A stretch of DNA of 64,000 nt from Luteimicrobium album (GTDB lineage Bacteria; Actinomycetota; Actinomycetes; Actinomycetales; Cellulomonadaceae), in assembly GCF_030161555.1 (NCBI RefSeq), contig NZ_BSUK01000001.1, positions 3,224,001 through 3,288,000 of the forward strand, given 5' to 3'. Within the stretch, counting starts at the first letter, position 1, and the number at the start of each line of letters is the position of its first letter. The notes beneath the pieces were generated by a model that was not told where the DNA came from, ran no database searches, and saw only the letters and a program-made list of their open reading frames with translations. The position numbers and the translations under genes were made by a program. Of this stretch, positions 57,149-64,000 are shown piece after piece.

Positions 57149-57155
57149 GACACCT

Positions 57156-57819
57156 CACGCCTTTCGGTCGGGGCGCTCGCGGGCGCGCTCCGGCTCGACG
57201 ACGACGAGCGCGACCACCTCTACCTCCTGGCCGAGCACCGCCCGCCCGAGGCGGCGCGTGCCGGTGAGCACCTGCGGCCGAGCCTGCAGTTCCTGCTCGA
57301 CCGGGTCGACGGCGTGCCCGTCCAGGTCCTCAGCGACCTCGGCGACCTTCTCGCGCAGAACGACCTCGCGCAGGGGCTGTTCGGGTGCGTGTGCACCGTG
57401 GCGCCCCAGGACCGCAACGTCGTGCTGCGATGGTTCACCGATCCGGGCGTGCGCGACCGCTTCGTGCCCGAGGACCACGACGCGCGATCCAGGCAGCTCG
57501 TCGCGGACCTGCGGGCCGCCGTCGCGCGGCGCGGTGACGACGCGGCCGCGCGGGCGCTCGTCGGGCGGCTGCAGGCGGGCAGCGCCGAGTTCGCCGCGCT
57601 GTGGGAGAGGCACGAGGTGGCCGTGCGGCGGTCGGAGCCGTACCGGTTCCTGCACCCCGACCTCGGGCGGATCGAGCTCGACTGCGAGGTGCTCGCGACG
57701 CCCGCGTCGGACCAGCGGCTGCTGGTCTTCACGCCGCCGACGGGGAGACGGAGGCCCTCGATGCGCTGCGCGTGCTCGGGCCCCAGCACCGGCACGACCT
57801 GGCACCGGCCGCGAGCTGA
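57156..57819 (+). pseudogene. MmyB-like (XRE-family) regulator lacking its DNA-binding N-terminus
   Basis: From about 57156 the frame reads RLSVGALAGALRLDDDERDHLYLLAEHRP, then QFLLDRVDGVPVQVLSDLGDLLAQNDLAQGLFG and VLRWFTDPGVRDRFVPEDHD, and a late HPDLGRIELDCEVLATPASDQRLLVFTPP. These are the MmyB ligand-binding domain, normally preceded by about 60-70 residues of XRE helix-turn-helix. Here that part is missing: immediately upstream is the start of the divergent oxidoreductase, and no start codon fits. One G added to run 57742-57745 extends the end to RVLGPQHRHDLAPAAS. Truncation looks real rather than a sequencing error. Confidence 0.8.
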
Positions 57820-57825
57820 CCTGCC

Positions 57826-58338
57826 TCACAGCCTCCGGTACATGACGTGCAGTCCGACGAGCCCGCGCGTCGGGTGCGCGAAGGCCTCCGGCACCGTCGC
57901 GAGGACCTCGAAACCGAGGGACAGCCACAGCCGCACCGCCCGCTCGTTCGTCTCGACGACGGCGTTGAACTGCATCGCCCGGTAGCCGTCGGCGCGCGCG
58001 GCGTCGAGCACCGCCTCGCCCAGCGCTCGCCCGAGGCCTCGCCCCGCGCCGTCGGGCCCGACGACGAAGCTCGCGTTCGCGACGTGCGATCCCGCACCCG
58101 GCTGGTTGGGCAGGTACTTGGCGGTGCCCAGGACGGTCGCGCGGTCGTCGGGCGTGGTGCTCACGGCGACCAGGACGCGCGCCCCAGGTGCCTCCAGCCA
58201 GGCGCGATGGGCGTCGTCCTCGGTGATGTCGCGCGGGTAGGTGTACGTCTCGCCGGCGCGGAACGCGGGTTCCAGCGCGCGCCAGATGCCCGGCCAGTCG
58301 TCGCGCGTCGCCTCGCGGATCTCGACGTCGGTCGTCAT
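57826..58338 (-). CDS. GNAT family N-acetyltransferase
   Basis: 170 residues. Acetyl-CoA site: ANASFVVGPDGAGRGLGRALGEAVLDAARADGYRAMQF, with the Q/RxxGxG/A pattern. The rest, RAVRLWLSLGFEVLATVPEAFAHP, is the usual C-terminal GNAT region. The acceptor is unknown. ATG 58338 has AGGAG upstream (58344-58348). The IS110 element lies within a few bases of that site, so the native promoter has been pushed away. Confidence 0.9.
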   Translation of the reverse strand: MTTDVEIREATRDDWPGIWRALEPAFRAGETYTYPRDITEDDAHRAWLEAPGARVLVAVSTTPDDRATVLGTAKYLPNQPGAGSHVANASFVVGPDGAGRGLGRALGEAVLDAARADGYRAMQFNAVVETNERAVRLWLSLGFEVLATVPEAFAHPTRGLVGLHVMYRRL

Positions 58339-58352
58339 GTGTTTCTCCTATG

Positions 58353-59408
58353 TCAAGCCGCGGTCGCGTGGCAAGTCGCGGTCGCGGTTGACGGGTTGTT
58401 CTTGAGGGTGTTGAACACGATGCGGGCGAGGCGTCGTTTGAGGCAGCGCAGGGCCTCTGTCCTGGAGTCGCCGGCGGCCAGGCGCTTGTCGTAGTAGGCC
58501 CTGCCCAGCCCGGGTCGCTGCAGCTGGGTGACCGCGATCCGGTGCAGCGCGGTGTTCAGCTGCCGGTTGCCTGCCTTGTTCAGCCGCACCCTGCCCCGAG
58601 TGGAACCAGACCAGACCGGGATCGGTGCGACCCCGGCGTGCATCGCGAACTTCGCCTCGTCGGCGAACCGCGCCACCCCGGCGGTCTCGCCGTAGAGCTT
58701 GGCCGCGGTCAGCTCCCCGCACCCCGCAACCTCGAGCAGTGCGGGAGCCTGGGCACGGACCAGCGCGCCGATCTCCCGCTCCAGCTCGTTCGCGCGCCCG
58801 GTCAGAGAGGCGACGTCCTCGAGCAGCTCACGGGCCAACCGTGCGTCGATCCCGCCCACGTCCGAGAGCCGGGCGAGCAGGCGGGCGCGGGTGCCCTTGA
58901 GGTTCAACGACTTGGGTGCCGGATCGATCTCGGGATCGACCCGGTGCAGATGCCACCGCAACCGGTTCACGATCGCGGTGCGCTGACGCACCAACGACTC
59001 ACGGTGGTCCACCAGCAGCTTGACCTCCCTAGACGCCTCGTCATGGGACGCGACCGGCAGGTCCGGGGTGCGCAGCACCGCGTGCGCGACCGCCAATGCG
59101 TCGATCGGGTCGGACTTGCCCCGCGTGCGCGCCACCCGACGCTGGACGGCCATCATCTTCGGTGCGACCCGCACCACCCGCGCACCCGCGGCCAGCAGGT
59201 CCAGCTCCAGCCGCGCCGACAGATGCCGGCAGTCCTCGATCCCCCACACCACCTCGGTCCCGAACCGGGCTTGGGCCCACCGCAGGGCCTTGTCATGGCC
59301 TCGGGGCACGGCCTTGACCGTGAGCTCGCCGAGCTTCTTACCGGCCTCGTCGACCGCGACGAACGTGTGGGACCTCTTGTGGACATCAGTGCCAACCACG
59401 ACAACCAT
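58353..59408 (-). CDS. IS110-family recombinase (DEDD/Tnp20 type)
   Basis: 351 residues. The N-terminal DEDD RuvC-like domain has VGTDVHKRSHTFVAV (D8), WGIEDCRHLSARL (E) and RGKSDPIDALAVAHAV (D, D). The C-terminal Tnp20 domain holds the catalytic serine in PVWSGSTRGRVRLNKAGNRQLNTALHRIA. All catalytic residues look intact. ATG 59408 is chosen because GGAGG lies 9 nt upstream, although the frame is open further. Known IS110 recombinases are guided by a structured bridge RNA made from the element's own non-coding end. Confidence 0.93.
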   Translation of the reverse strand: MVVVVGTDVHKRSHTFVAVDEAGKKLGELTVKAVPRGHDKALRWAQARFGTEVVWGIEDCRHLSARLELDLLAAGARVVRVAPKMMAVQRRVARTRGKSDPIDALAVAHAVLRTPDLPVASHDEASREVKLLVDHRESLVRQRTAIVNRLRWHLHRVDPEIDPAPKSLNLKGTRARLLARLSDVGGIDARLARELLEDVASLTGRANELEREIGALVRAQAPALLEVAGCGELTAAKLYGETAGVARFADEAKFAMHAGVAPIPVWSGSTRGRVRLNKAGNRQLNTALHRIAVTQLQRPGLGRAYYDKRLAAGDSRTEALRCLKRRLARIVFNTLKNNPSTATATCHATAA

Positions 59409-59576
59409 GGGGGTTGCCTCCTTCACCTGATCAGTGACTGGACGGTTGGACCGGTCGGCGGACACACCTCAGTGGGGGTGATGCCACGCTCCTATCAAGT
59501 CACGCCGGCCGGTCCCTTCCCACCCGGTGACGGCAAAACGCATGCTGGCCAACCCGCCGGCGGCAGCGAGCCTATG
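59409..59576 (-). ncRNA. Candidate bridge RNA (non-coding leader of the IS110 element)
   Basis: The leader upstream of the recombinase lacks an ORF and is as long as known bridge RNAs (roughly 170-180 nt). It carries several self-complementary stretches, such as CACC/GGTG around 59466-59480, ACCGGTC near 59452-59460 with GGCCGGT near 59506-59514, and CCCGCCGGCGG near 59554-59564. The 7-mer CTCCTAT at 59489-59495 equals flanking DNA at 58345-58351, as a target-guide might. I could not fold it; the identification is by position and family. Confidence 0.45.
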
Positions 59577-59701
59577 AGCCAGTCACCGGATGACAAGGGA
59601 TCCAACCACCGCAACGCGGCGCCCTCACCCTGACACTGACGACGAGCCTAGGCGGGCGGGCGCGGGCGAGACTGTCAGGAGTCGTGGAGAGGGAGCGAGC
59701 G

Positions 59702-60604
59702 ATGAAGGCTGTGCGTTTCGACCGGTTCGGCGGTCCGGAGGTCCTGGAGCTCGTCGAGCTGCCCGACCCGCACCCGGGGCCCGGCGAGGTCCGGATCGTG
59801 GTGCGCGCGGCCGGTGTCAACGCGAGCGACTGGAAGAAGCGCCAGGGCCTCATGGACCCCGACCTGCCGCAGACCCTCGGGTACGAGGCGGCGGGCGTCG
59901 TGGACGAGCTGGGCGACGGCGTCACGGACGTGCGCGTCGGGGATCGGGTCTTCGGGTTCTGCACCGACGGCGCGGCGCAGGCCGAGCTCGCGGTCCTGTC
60001 GCACTACGCGCCGATTCCGGCCTCGCTGGACTTCGCCGACGTCGCAGCGCTTCCGGCGGCGGTCGAGACGGCGGCCCGCGCGCTCGATCAGCTCGGGGTC
60101 GGAGGGGGCACGACGATGCTCGTCAACGGGGCGTCGGGGAACGTGGGGAGCGCCGCCGTCCAGCTCGCCGTCGCGCGCGGCGCCCGGGTGATCGGGACGG
60201 CCAGCCCCCGCAACCACGACCTGCTGCGCTCGTTCGGCGCCGATCCCGTCGCCTACGGGGAGGGCATGGTCGAACGGGTGCGTGCGCTCGCACCGGAGGG
60301 CGTCGACCGCGCCCTCGACGTCGCCGGCAGCGGCGTGCTGCCCGAGCTGATCGGCCTCGCGGGCGGCGCGGAGAACGTCGTGACCATCGCCGACTTCCTC
60401 GGCGCTCGCGAGCACGGCGTCCGGTTCTCGCGGGGCGACGCGGGCCGCGCCCTGGACGTGCTGGGGCAGATCGGCGCGCTCGTCGAGTCGGGGCAGCTCC
60501 GGCTCCCCGAGGTCCGGACCTTCCCGCTCGACGACGTCGCGGACGCCCACCGGGCCGGCGAGAGCGGCGAGGCCCACGGGAAGATCGTCCTCACGGTCGC
60601 CTGA
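59702..60604 (+). CDS. NADP-dependent quinone-oxidoreductase-like (MDR family) enzyme
   Basis: 300 residues. MKAVRFDRFGGPEVLELVELPDP (GroES-like start), TLGYEAAGVVDELGDGV, TTMLVNGASGNVGSAAVQLAVARG (Rossmann motif) and FPLDDVADAHRAGESGEAHGKIVL. No zinc ligands, so the quinone-reductase branch. The substrate is unknown. ATG 59702 has GAGAGGGAG upstream; an in-frame GTG at 59684 is less likely. Confidence 0.9.
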   Translation: MKAVRFDRFGGPEVLELVELPDPHPGPGEVRIVVRAAGVNASDWKKRQGLMDPDLPQTLGYEAAGVVDELGDGVTDVRVGDRVFGFCTDGAAQAELAVLSHYAPIPASLDFADVAALPAAVETAARALDQLGVGGGTTMLVNGASGNVGSAAVQLAVARGARVIGTASPRNHDLLRSFGADPVAYGEGMVERVRALAPEGVDRALDVAGSGVLPELIGLAGGAENVVTIADFLGAREHGVRFSRGDAGRALDVLGQIGALVESGQLRLPEVRTFPLDDVADAHRAGESGEAHGKIVLTVA

Positions 60605-60608
60605 CCCG

Positions 60609-60634
60609 GCCCGCCGCTGCGCCGTCGGGCGGGC
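60609..60634. terminator. Possible bidirectional terminator
   Basis: GCCCGCC (60609-60615) pairs with GGCGGGC (60628-60634) between the oxidoreductase and the convergent hydrolase gene. Confidence 0.45.
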
Positions 60635-60635
60635 G

Positions 60636-61457
60636 CTACTCCGCGATGAAAGCGAGGATGTCGGCGTCGAGCTGGTCCTGGTAGGCGCCGAAGATCCCGT
60701 GCGGCGCTCCTGGGTAGACCTTGAGCGTCCCGTGCTCGACGATCTCGATGGACTTCAGCGCGGCGTCGGCGATCGGCACGATCTGGTCGTCGTCCCCCTG
60801 GGCGATGAGGATCGGCACGTCGAGCGCGGCCAGGTCGGCGTTCTGGTCGGTCTCGCTGAACGCGGCGACGCAGTCGTAGGCGGCGACGAGGTTCACGAGC
60901 ATGCCCTGACGCCAGAAGTCGTCGATCGCGCCCTGCGACACCGCGGCTCCGTCGCGGTTGAAACCGTAGAACGGGATCGCCAGGTCCTTCCAGAACTGCG
61001 AGCGGTCCTTGAGCACGTTCGCACGGATCTCGTCGAACGCATCGATCGGCGTCCCCTCGGGGTTGGACTCCGACTTGACCATGATCGGCGGCACGGCCCC
61101 GGCAGTGACGACCTTGGAGACGCGCCCGTCCGCGAGCTGCGCCGCGTACCGGACGACCTCCCCGCCGCCGGTCGAGTGCCCGACCGCGACGACGTCCTGC
61201 AGGTCGAGGTGCTCGACGACGGCGGCCAGGTCCTGCGCGTAGGTCGTCATGTCGTTGCCGGAGGACGACTTGGAGGAGAGGCCGTGGCCGCGGCGGTCGT
61301 GCGCGACGACGCGATAGCCGGCGTCGGCGAACCGCTTGAGCTCGACCTGCCACGCGTCGGAGCTGAGCGGCCAGCCGTGGCTGAGGACGATCGGCCGCCC
61401 GGTGCCGTTGTCGGTGTAGTAGATCTCGGTCCCGTCGGACGTCGTGACGTAGGGCAT
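60636..61457 (-). CDS. Alpha/beta hydrolase, non-heme chloroperoxidase/arylesterase type
   Basis: 273 residues. SHGWPLSSDAWQ with the oxyanion-hole region, nucleophile elbow AVGHSTGGGEVVRYA (Ser), an Asp in AQGDDDQIVP and His in GAPHGIFGAYQDQ complete the triad. Strong similarity in layout to cofactor-free haloperoxidases/esterases, which can act on esters or form peracids. The natural substrate is unknown. It lies 57 bp downstream of a second hydrolase on the same strand, likely one transcript. Confidence 0.88.
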   Translation of the reverse strand: MPYVTTSDGTEIYYTDNGTGRPIVLSHGWPLSSDAWQVELKRFADAGYRVVAHDRRGHGLSSKSSSGNDMTTYAQDLAAVVEHLDLQDVVAVGHSTGGGEVVRYAAQLADGRVSKVVTAGAVPPIMVKSESNPEGTPIDAFDEIRANVLKDRSQFWKDLAIPFYGFNRDGAAVSQGAIDDFWRQGMLVNLVAAYDCVAAFSETDQNADLAALDVPILIAQGDDDQIVPIADAALKSIEIVEHGTLKVYPGAPHGIFGAYQDQLDADILAFIAE

Positions 61458-61514
61458 GGCTGCGCTCCTGTCGTAGTGGGTCGGTTCAGGGGACCGGCTC
61501 GGGGGTGAGGTGCG

Positions 61515-62390
61515 TCAGGCGGAGGCGTCCGCCGTCGTGCGCGTGATGAAGTCGAGCGCGGTCCGAGCGACCTCGGGCCAGCCGTGGTCGATGGTCAGCG
61601 AGTGGCCGCGGTCGGGCAGGATCGCGATCTCGGTCACGCCCGGGTTCTTTGCCTGGATCTTGTACGACTGCTCGGTTGGCTTCACGGGGACCGTGTGGTC
61701 GACCTCGCCGCCGATCAGCAGCAGCGGGCCCCGGTCGGGGTTCTTGGTGTCGACCTTGGTCTCGGAGAACGGGTTGAGGTTCGCGCTCACGACCTGGAAG
61801 ATCGGGTTGCCCGCGGCCGCCACGTGGAACTCGTCGTAGAGGGCGTGCGCCTCGTCGTCGTCGAGCGCGTTGGCCCAGCCGTACTTGAAGTCGTCGTACG
61901 ACAACGTGACGCCGTGCTTGAGGCTGCTCAGGTGCGAGACGACGGGCGCCGACGACTTGAGCGACGAGAACGGAACCGACAGCACGCCCTTGAACGGCGC
62001 CGGGTCGATCGCGACGGTCGAGACGGAGGCGCCCTCGCCTGCGATCTTCTGTGCGATGAGGCCGCCGAACGAGTGCCCCACGACTGCAGGCTTCACGCTC
62101 AGCTCCCCGATCGCCTCGAGGTAGTGGTCCGTGACCTCCTGGACCATCTTCGACGCGAACGCATCGGGGTTGGCGCGTGCGTCCTCGATGGATTCCGGAT
62201 CGTCGGGCCACGCCGGGGCGACCGTCGTGTATCCCGCCTCCTCGAACACCGCCCGCCAGCGGTCCCAGCTGCTCGACAGCAGCCAGAGGCCGTGGACGAA
62301 CACCACCGGTCGCAGACCCGAGGCGTTCGCGCGTTCGATGTCGGCTCGTTCGGTAGCCGTGAGAGACGAGGATGGTGCGGGCGAGGTCAT
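61515..62390 (-). CDS. Alpha/beta hydrolase
   Basis: 291 residues. VVFVHGLWLLSSSWDRW (oxyanion region), AVVGHSFGGLIAQKIAGE (Ser nucleophile), GGEVDHTVPVKPTEQ (Asp) and LPDRGHSLTIDHGW (His) form a standard triad. The type is that of small lipase/esterase-like hydrolases of unknown substrate. ATG 62390 follows CAGGAG. Divergent from an AraC-family gene, which probably controls this two-gene hydrolase unit. Confidence 0.88.
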   Translation of the reverse strand: MTSPAPSSSLTATERADIERANASGLRPVVFVHGLWLLSSSWDRWRAVFEEAGYTTVAPAWPDDPESIEDARANPDAFASKMVQEVTDHYLEAIGELSVKPAVVGHSFGGLIAQKIAGEGASVSTVAIDPAPFKGVLSVPFSSLKSSAPVVSHLSSLKHGVTLSYDDFKYGWANALDDDEAHALYDEFHVAAAGNPIFQVVSANLNPFSETKVDTKNPDRGPLLLIGGEVDHTVPVKPTEQSYKIQAKNPGVTEIAILPDRGHSLTIDHGWPEVARTALDFITRTTADASA

Positions 62391-62474
62391 CGGGACTCCT
62401 GAGGCTCGTAGGTGCGGCGTGAACCCATCGTGGGCAGAATGGGGCACGGGAGTCTTGTATCCCCCGCACTCCGT

Positions 62475-62491
62475 TGTGCATCGCGTGCACA
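62475..62491. promoter_or_regulatory. Candidate operator between hydrolase and AraC genes
   Basis: TGTGCATCGCGTGCACA, a perfect palindrome with 6-bp arms and a 5-nt centre, in the 137-bp divergent region. A minus-strand TACAAG, a possible -10 box for the hydrolase unit, lies about 20-25 bp away. Confidence 0.5.
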
Positions 62492-62527
62492 TCGGGCCGG
62501 TGCGGGCAGTGCCGTGAGGACGCGCCC

Positions 62528-63505
62528 ATGCCCGTGGTGCTCGACATCGAGGAGCTTCCGGTCTCCGACCGGCTGGACTTCCTGCGCGACCACATGCTCA
62601 CGTCTCCTGTTCCGCTGGTCCTCGAGCCCCAACCTGGCGCCGACATCAATGTGCGCTCGCGAGTGGCGGACCTGGGGTGCGTCCACCTGCTGTCGACGCG
62701 CGCCGGCGGTGCCGACGTCCTGCGCACCTCGCGTCTCGCCCGGGACGACTCCCGGCCGAGCCTGATGCTGAGCCTCGTCGACTCCGGGACAGCGATCGTG
62801 GTGCGGCCGGACGGCGAGACAGTTCTGAGGGCCGGCGAGCTCGGGCTGTATCTGACGACGGAGCAGTACCGCCTCCGGTTCACGGACGGCGCGGTCCGGT
62901 ACACGTTTCAGCTTCCGTTGGACCGGCTGGGCCTGCCGCCCGGTCTGGTCGGCGGGCAGCTGCGCCGCCCGATCCCCTCGGACAGCGCCACCGCGATGGG
63001 TGTCGCGGCGTTCCTGCGGGCTACCGCCCGGAGCGCCCCGGCGGCGCCGCAAGCCGAGCAGGAACGGCTCGAACAACCGGTGCTGGAGCTCGTCCGGCTG
63101 CTTCTCACGCGCCCCGTCGCGGACGAGCTCCTGGGGCGTCGGAGCGCGGCCGTCTCGCTCGCGACCAGAGTCCAAGAGCATGTGCTCGGCCACCTCGACG
63201 ACCCTGAGCTGTCGGCGCGGACGATCGCGTCAGCGTTCTCGATCTCGGAGCGCTACGTGTACACGATCCTCGCGCGGCGGGGGATCGAGCTGGGTGATGC
63301 CGTCCGGGAGCACAGGCTCGAGCAGGCGGTGCGCCTGCTCGAAGACCCTCGTCACGCCGATCTGACGATCGCCGCGATCGCGCGTCGATGCGGTTTTTCC
63401 GACCACGCCCACTTCTCGCGGACGTTCCGCGCCCGGTTCGGGGTCACGCCCAGCGAATGGCGCGCGGGGGCGGTGGCCCGGCTCACGGTGGCTCCGCCGT
63501 CGTGA
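62528..63505 (+). CDS. AraC-family transcriptional regulator
   Basis: 325 residues. The N-terminal ~190 residues match the AraC-binding-like (AraC_binding_2) domain: VSDRLDFLRDHMLTSPVPL, SLVDSGTAIVVRPDGETVLRAGEL. The C-terminal double helix-turn-helix is clear: LSARTIASAFSISERYVYTIL and LTIAAIARRCGFSDHAHFSRTFRARFGVTPSEWR. ATG 62528 has GTGAGGA upstream; a GTG at 62474 would overlap the palindrome. The effector is unknown. Its last 23 bp overlap the convergent DUF3626 gene. Confidence 0.88.
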   Translation: MPVVLDIEELPVSDRLDFLRDHMLTSPVPLVLEPQPGADINVRSRVADLGCVHLLSTRAGGADVLRTSRLARDDSRPSLMLSLVDSGTAIVVRPDGETVLRAGELGLYLTTEQYRLRFTDGAVRYTFQLPLDRLGLPPGLVGGQLRRPIPSDSATAMGVAAFLRATARSAPAAPQAEQERLEQPVLELVRLLLTRPVADELLGRRSAAVSLATRVQEHVLGHLDDPELSARTIASAFSISERYVYTILARRGIELGDAVREHRLEQAVRLLEDPRHADLTIAAIARRCGFSDHAHFSRTFRARFGVTPSEWRAGAVARLTVAPPS

Positions 63506-64000
63506 TGCCGGGGTCCGAGGGCCAGGGCCTGCCGTAGCGCGCGAGGCAGTGCCAGAGCCGCTTGAGCTCCTGCTGGTCGAACCGGCCCTCAGCCCGGGCC
63601 GCGCCCAGGACGGCGGGTGTCAGGGGGTCCCGGTCCGACGAGGCGCCGCGCGAGCGCGGCGACCTGCGGCCCGCGGTAGTCGGGGTGCGCCCCGATCTCG
63701 TCGGCGGTCGCGGCGTAGCCGGGGTGCGTCGCGACCGGGAGGCCGGCGCCGCCGGCGAGCGCCAGCGCGGCCTCGTCGTCGAACGAGGGGTCGACGACGA
63801 CCGCCTCGACGTCCTCCGGGACGCGGATACCGCCGTGCGCGTGGGCCTCGACGTCGTGGTCGAGCGGGTCGAGGACCTCCGCGCGTTCGAGGTCGCGCAG
63901 CACGCCCATCCGGTCGGCGACCCCGAACGACGTCGGCTCGTGGACGCTGTCCGGGAAGACGAAGGTCGAACGCGCGACCACCCCCGGTCGCAGCCGCAGG
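63483..64000 (-). CDS. DUF3626-like protein, C-terminal part (runs off the window; one frameshift)
   Basis: From the window edge the frame reads LRLRPGVVARSTFVFPDSVHEPTSFGVADRMGVL, then VEAHAHGGIRVPEDVEAVVVDPSFD and GLPVATHPGYAATADEIGAHPDYRGPQVAALAR, typical of the DUF3626 family (unknown function). A shift near 63645-63652, in a GCGC stretch, leads into SSDRDPLTPAVLGAARAEG and FDQQELKRLWHCLARYGRPWP, ending at 63483. The N-terminal part is beyond the window. Confidence 0.7.
   Translation of the reverse strand, partial: CGCDRGWSRVRPSSSRTASTSRRRSGSPTGWACCATSNARRSSTRSTTTSRPTRTAVSASRRTSRRSSSTPRSTTRPRWRSPAAPASRSRRTPATPRPPTRSGRTPTTAGRRSPRSRGASSDRDPLTPAVLGAARAEGRFDQQELKRLWHCLARYGRPWPSDPGITTAEPP

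Larger units (their letters stand above)
58347..59576 (-). mobile_element. IS110-family element (boundaries tentative, about 1.2 kb)
   Basis: An IS110-type recombinase with a non-coding leader of 160-230 bp. The ends of IS110 elements have no standard inverted repeats. I place tentative borders at a shared CCTATG (58347-58352 and 59571-59576) that flanks the recombinase gene and leader; a 6-bp match could arise by chance. On the recombinase 3' side the element must end between its stop (58353) and the GNAT ribosome-binding site (about 58345). On the leader side it ends somewhere before 59702. Confidence 0.6.

Noticed and set aside
58345..58358. TTGACA at the IS110 end as an outward promoter for the GNAT gene
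   Set aside because: It is only about 15 bp from the GNAT start, so a matching -10 box would fall inside the coding sequence.

Overview
The window is very GC-rich chromosomal DNA (by eye a little over 70% G+C) from a high-GC Gram-positive actinobacterium. The gene set points to a Cellulomonas-like member of the Micrococcales. This placement is inferred from gene content and order: the actinobacterial qcrCAB-ctaE and ctaCDF respiratory clusters, a PknL/Rv2175c/IdsA/class II DAHP synthase neighbourhood like that of mycobacteria, a PPi-type phosphofructokinase, a long-tailed SigA and DUF4191/DUF3043/DUF4192/DUF7455 proteins. No database search was possible.

Layout. 1-3.5 kb: start of glnA, an RDD membrane protein, DUF4191 and the lipoate genes lipA and lipB. 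3.6-6.3 kb: a membrane-anchored pseudokinase, then an intact IS481-family element. 6.3-10.6 kb: a TIGR01777 epimerase, then E2 (sucB) and E3 (lpdA) of a 2-oxoacid dehydrogenase. 10.8-19.4 kb: pepA, small membrane proteins, pyrD, DUF3043, a thioesterase, nadA and a sulfur/Fe-S group (erpA, tusA-like, cysteine-desulfurase-like). 19.7-29.4 kb: the aerobic respiratory chain (ctaCDF; ctaE-qcrC-qcrA-qcrB), split by a decayed oxidoreductase, an ArsR regulator and sodA. 29.7-40.3 kb: trpD, an Lrp-type RAM protein, an exonuclease/GIY-YIG fusion, an acyl-CoA synthetase, a ROK glucokinase, plsC, PPi-PFK and aroG. 40.5-46.5 kb: pknL-like kinase, its Rv2175c-like neighbour, a polyprenyl synthase, DUF4192 and a Usp protein. 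46.8-56.2 kb: sigA, a fatty-acid desaturase, topoisomerase IV subunit B, an F420/PPOX-type protein, a DUF4430 lipoprotein with an ECF-like membrane protein, and YihY. 56.2-64 kb is an accessory zone: two quinone-oxidoreductase-like genes, a truncated MmyB-like regulator, a GNAT gene, an IS110-family element with a candidate bridge-RNA leader, two alpha/beta hydrolases divergent from an AraC regulator, and the 3' part of a DUF3626 gene.

Two features run through the whole window. First, about two dozen otherwise intact genes, many of them essential, carry a single frameshift. Nearly all are repaired by adding one G or C (occasionally two) to a G/C run, so these look like sequencing under-calls rather than biology. 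I report such genes as one CDS and give the shift position. Second, at least 22 genes have a TAnnnT-like -10 box ending 5-8 nt before the start codon and no ribosome-binding site, which predicts leaderless transcripts.

The most interesting candidates are the IS110 leader as a bridge RNA, the IS481 insertion whose target site supplies stop codons to three genes, a cysteine-desulfurase-like protein lacking its PLP lysine, the DUF4430/ECF-like pair, and an MmyB regulator fused end-to-end with an oxidoreductase start. No tRNA, rRNA or CRISPR array was recognised.
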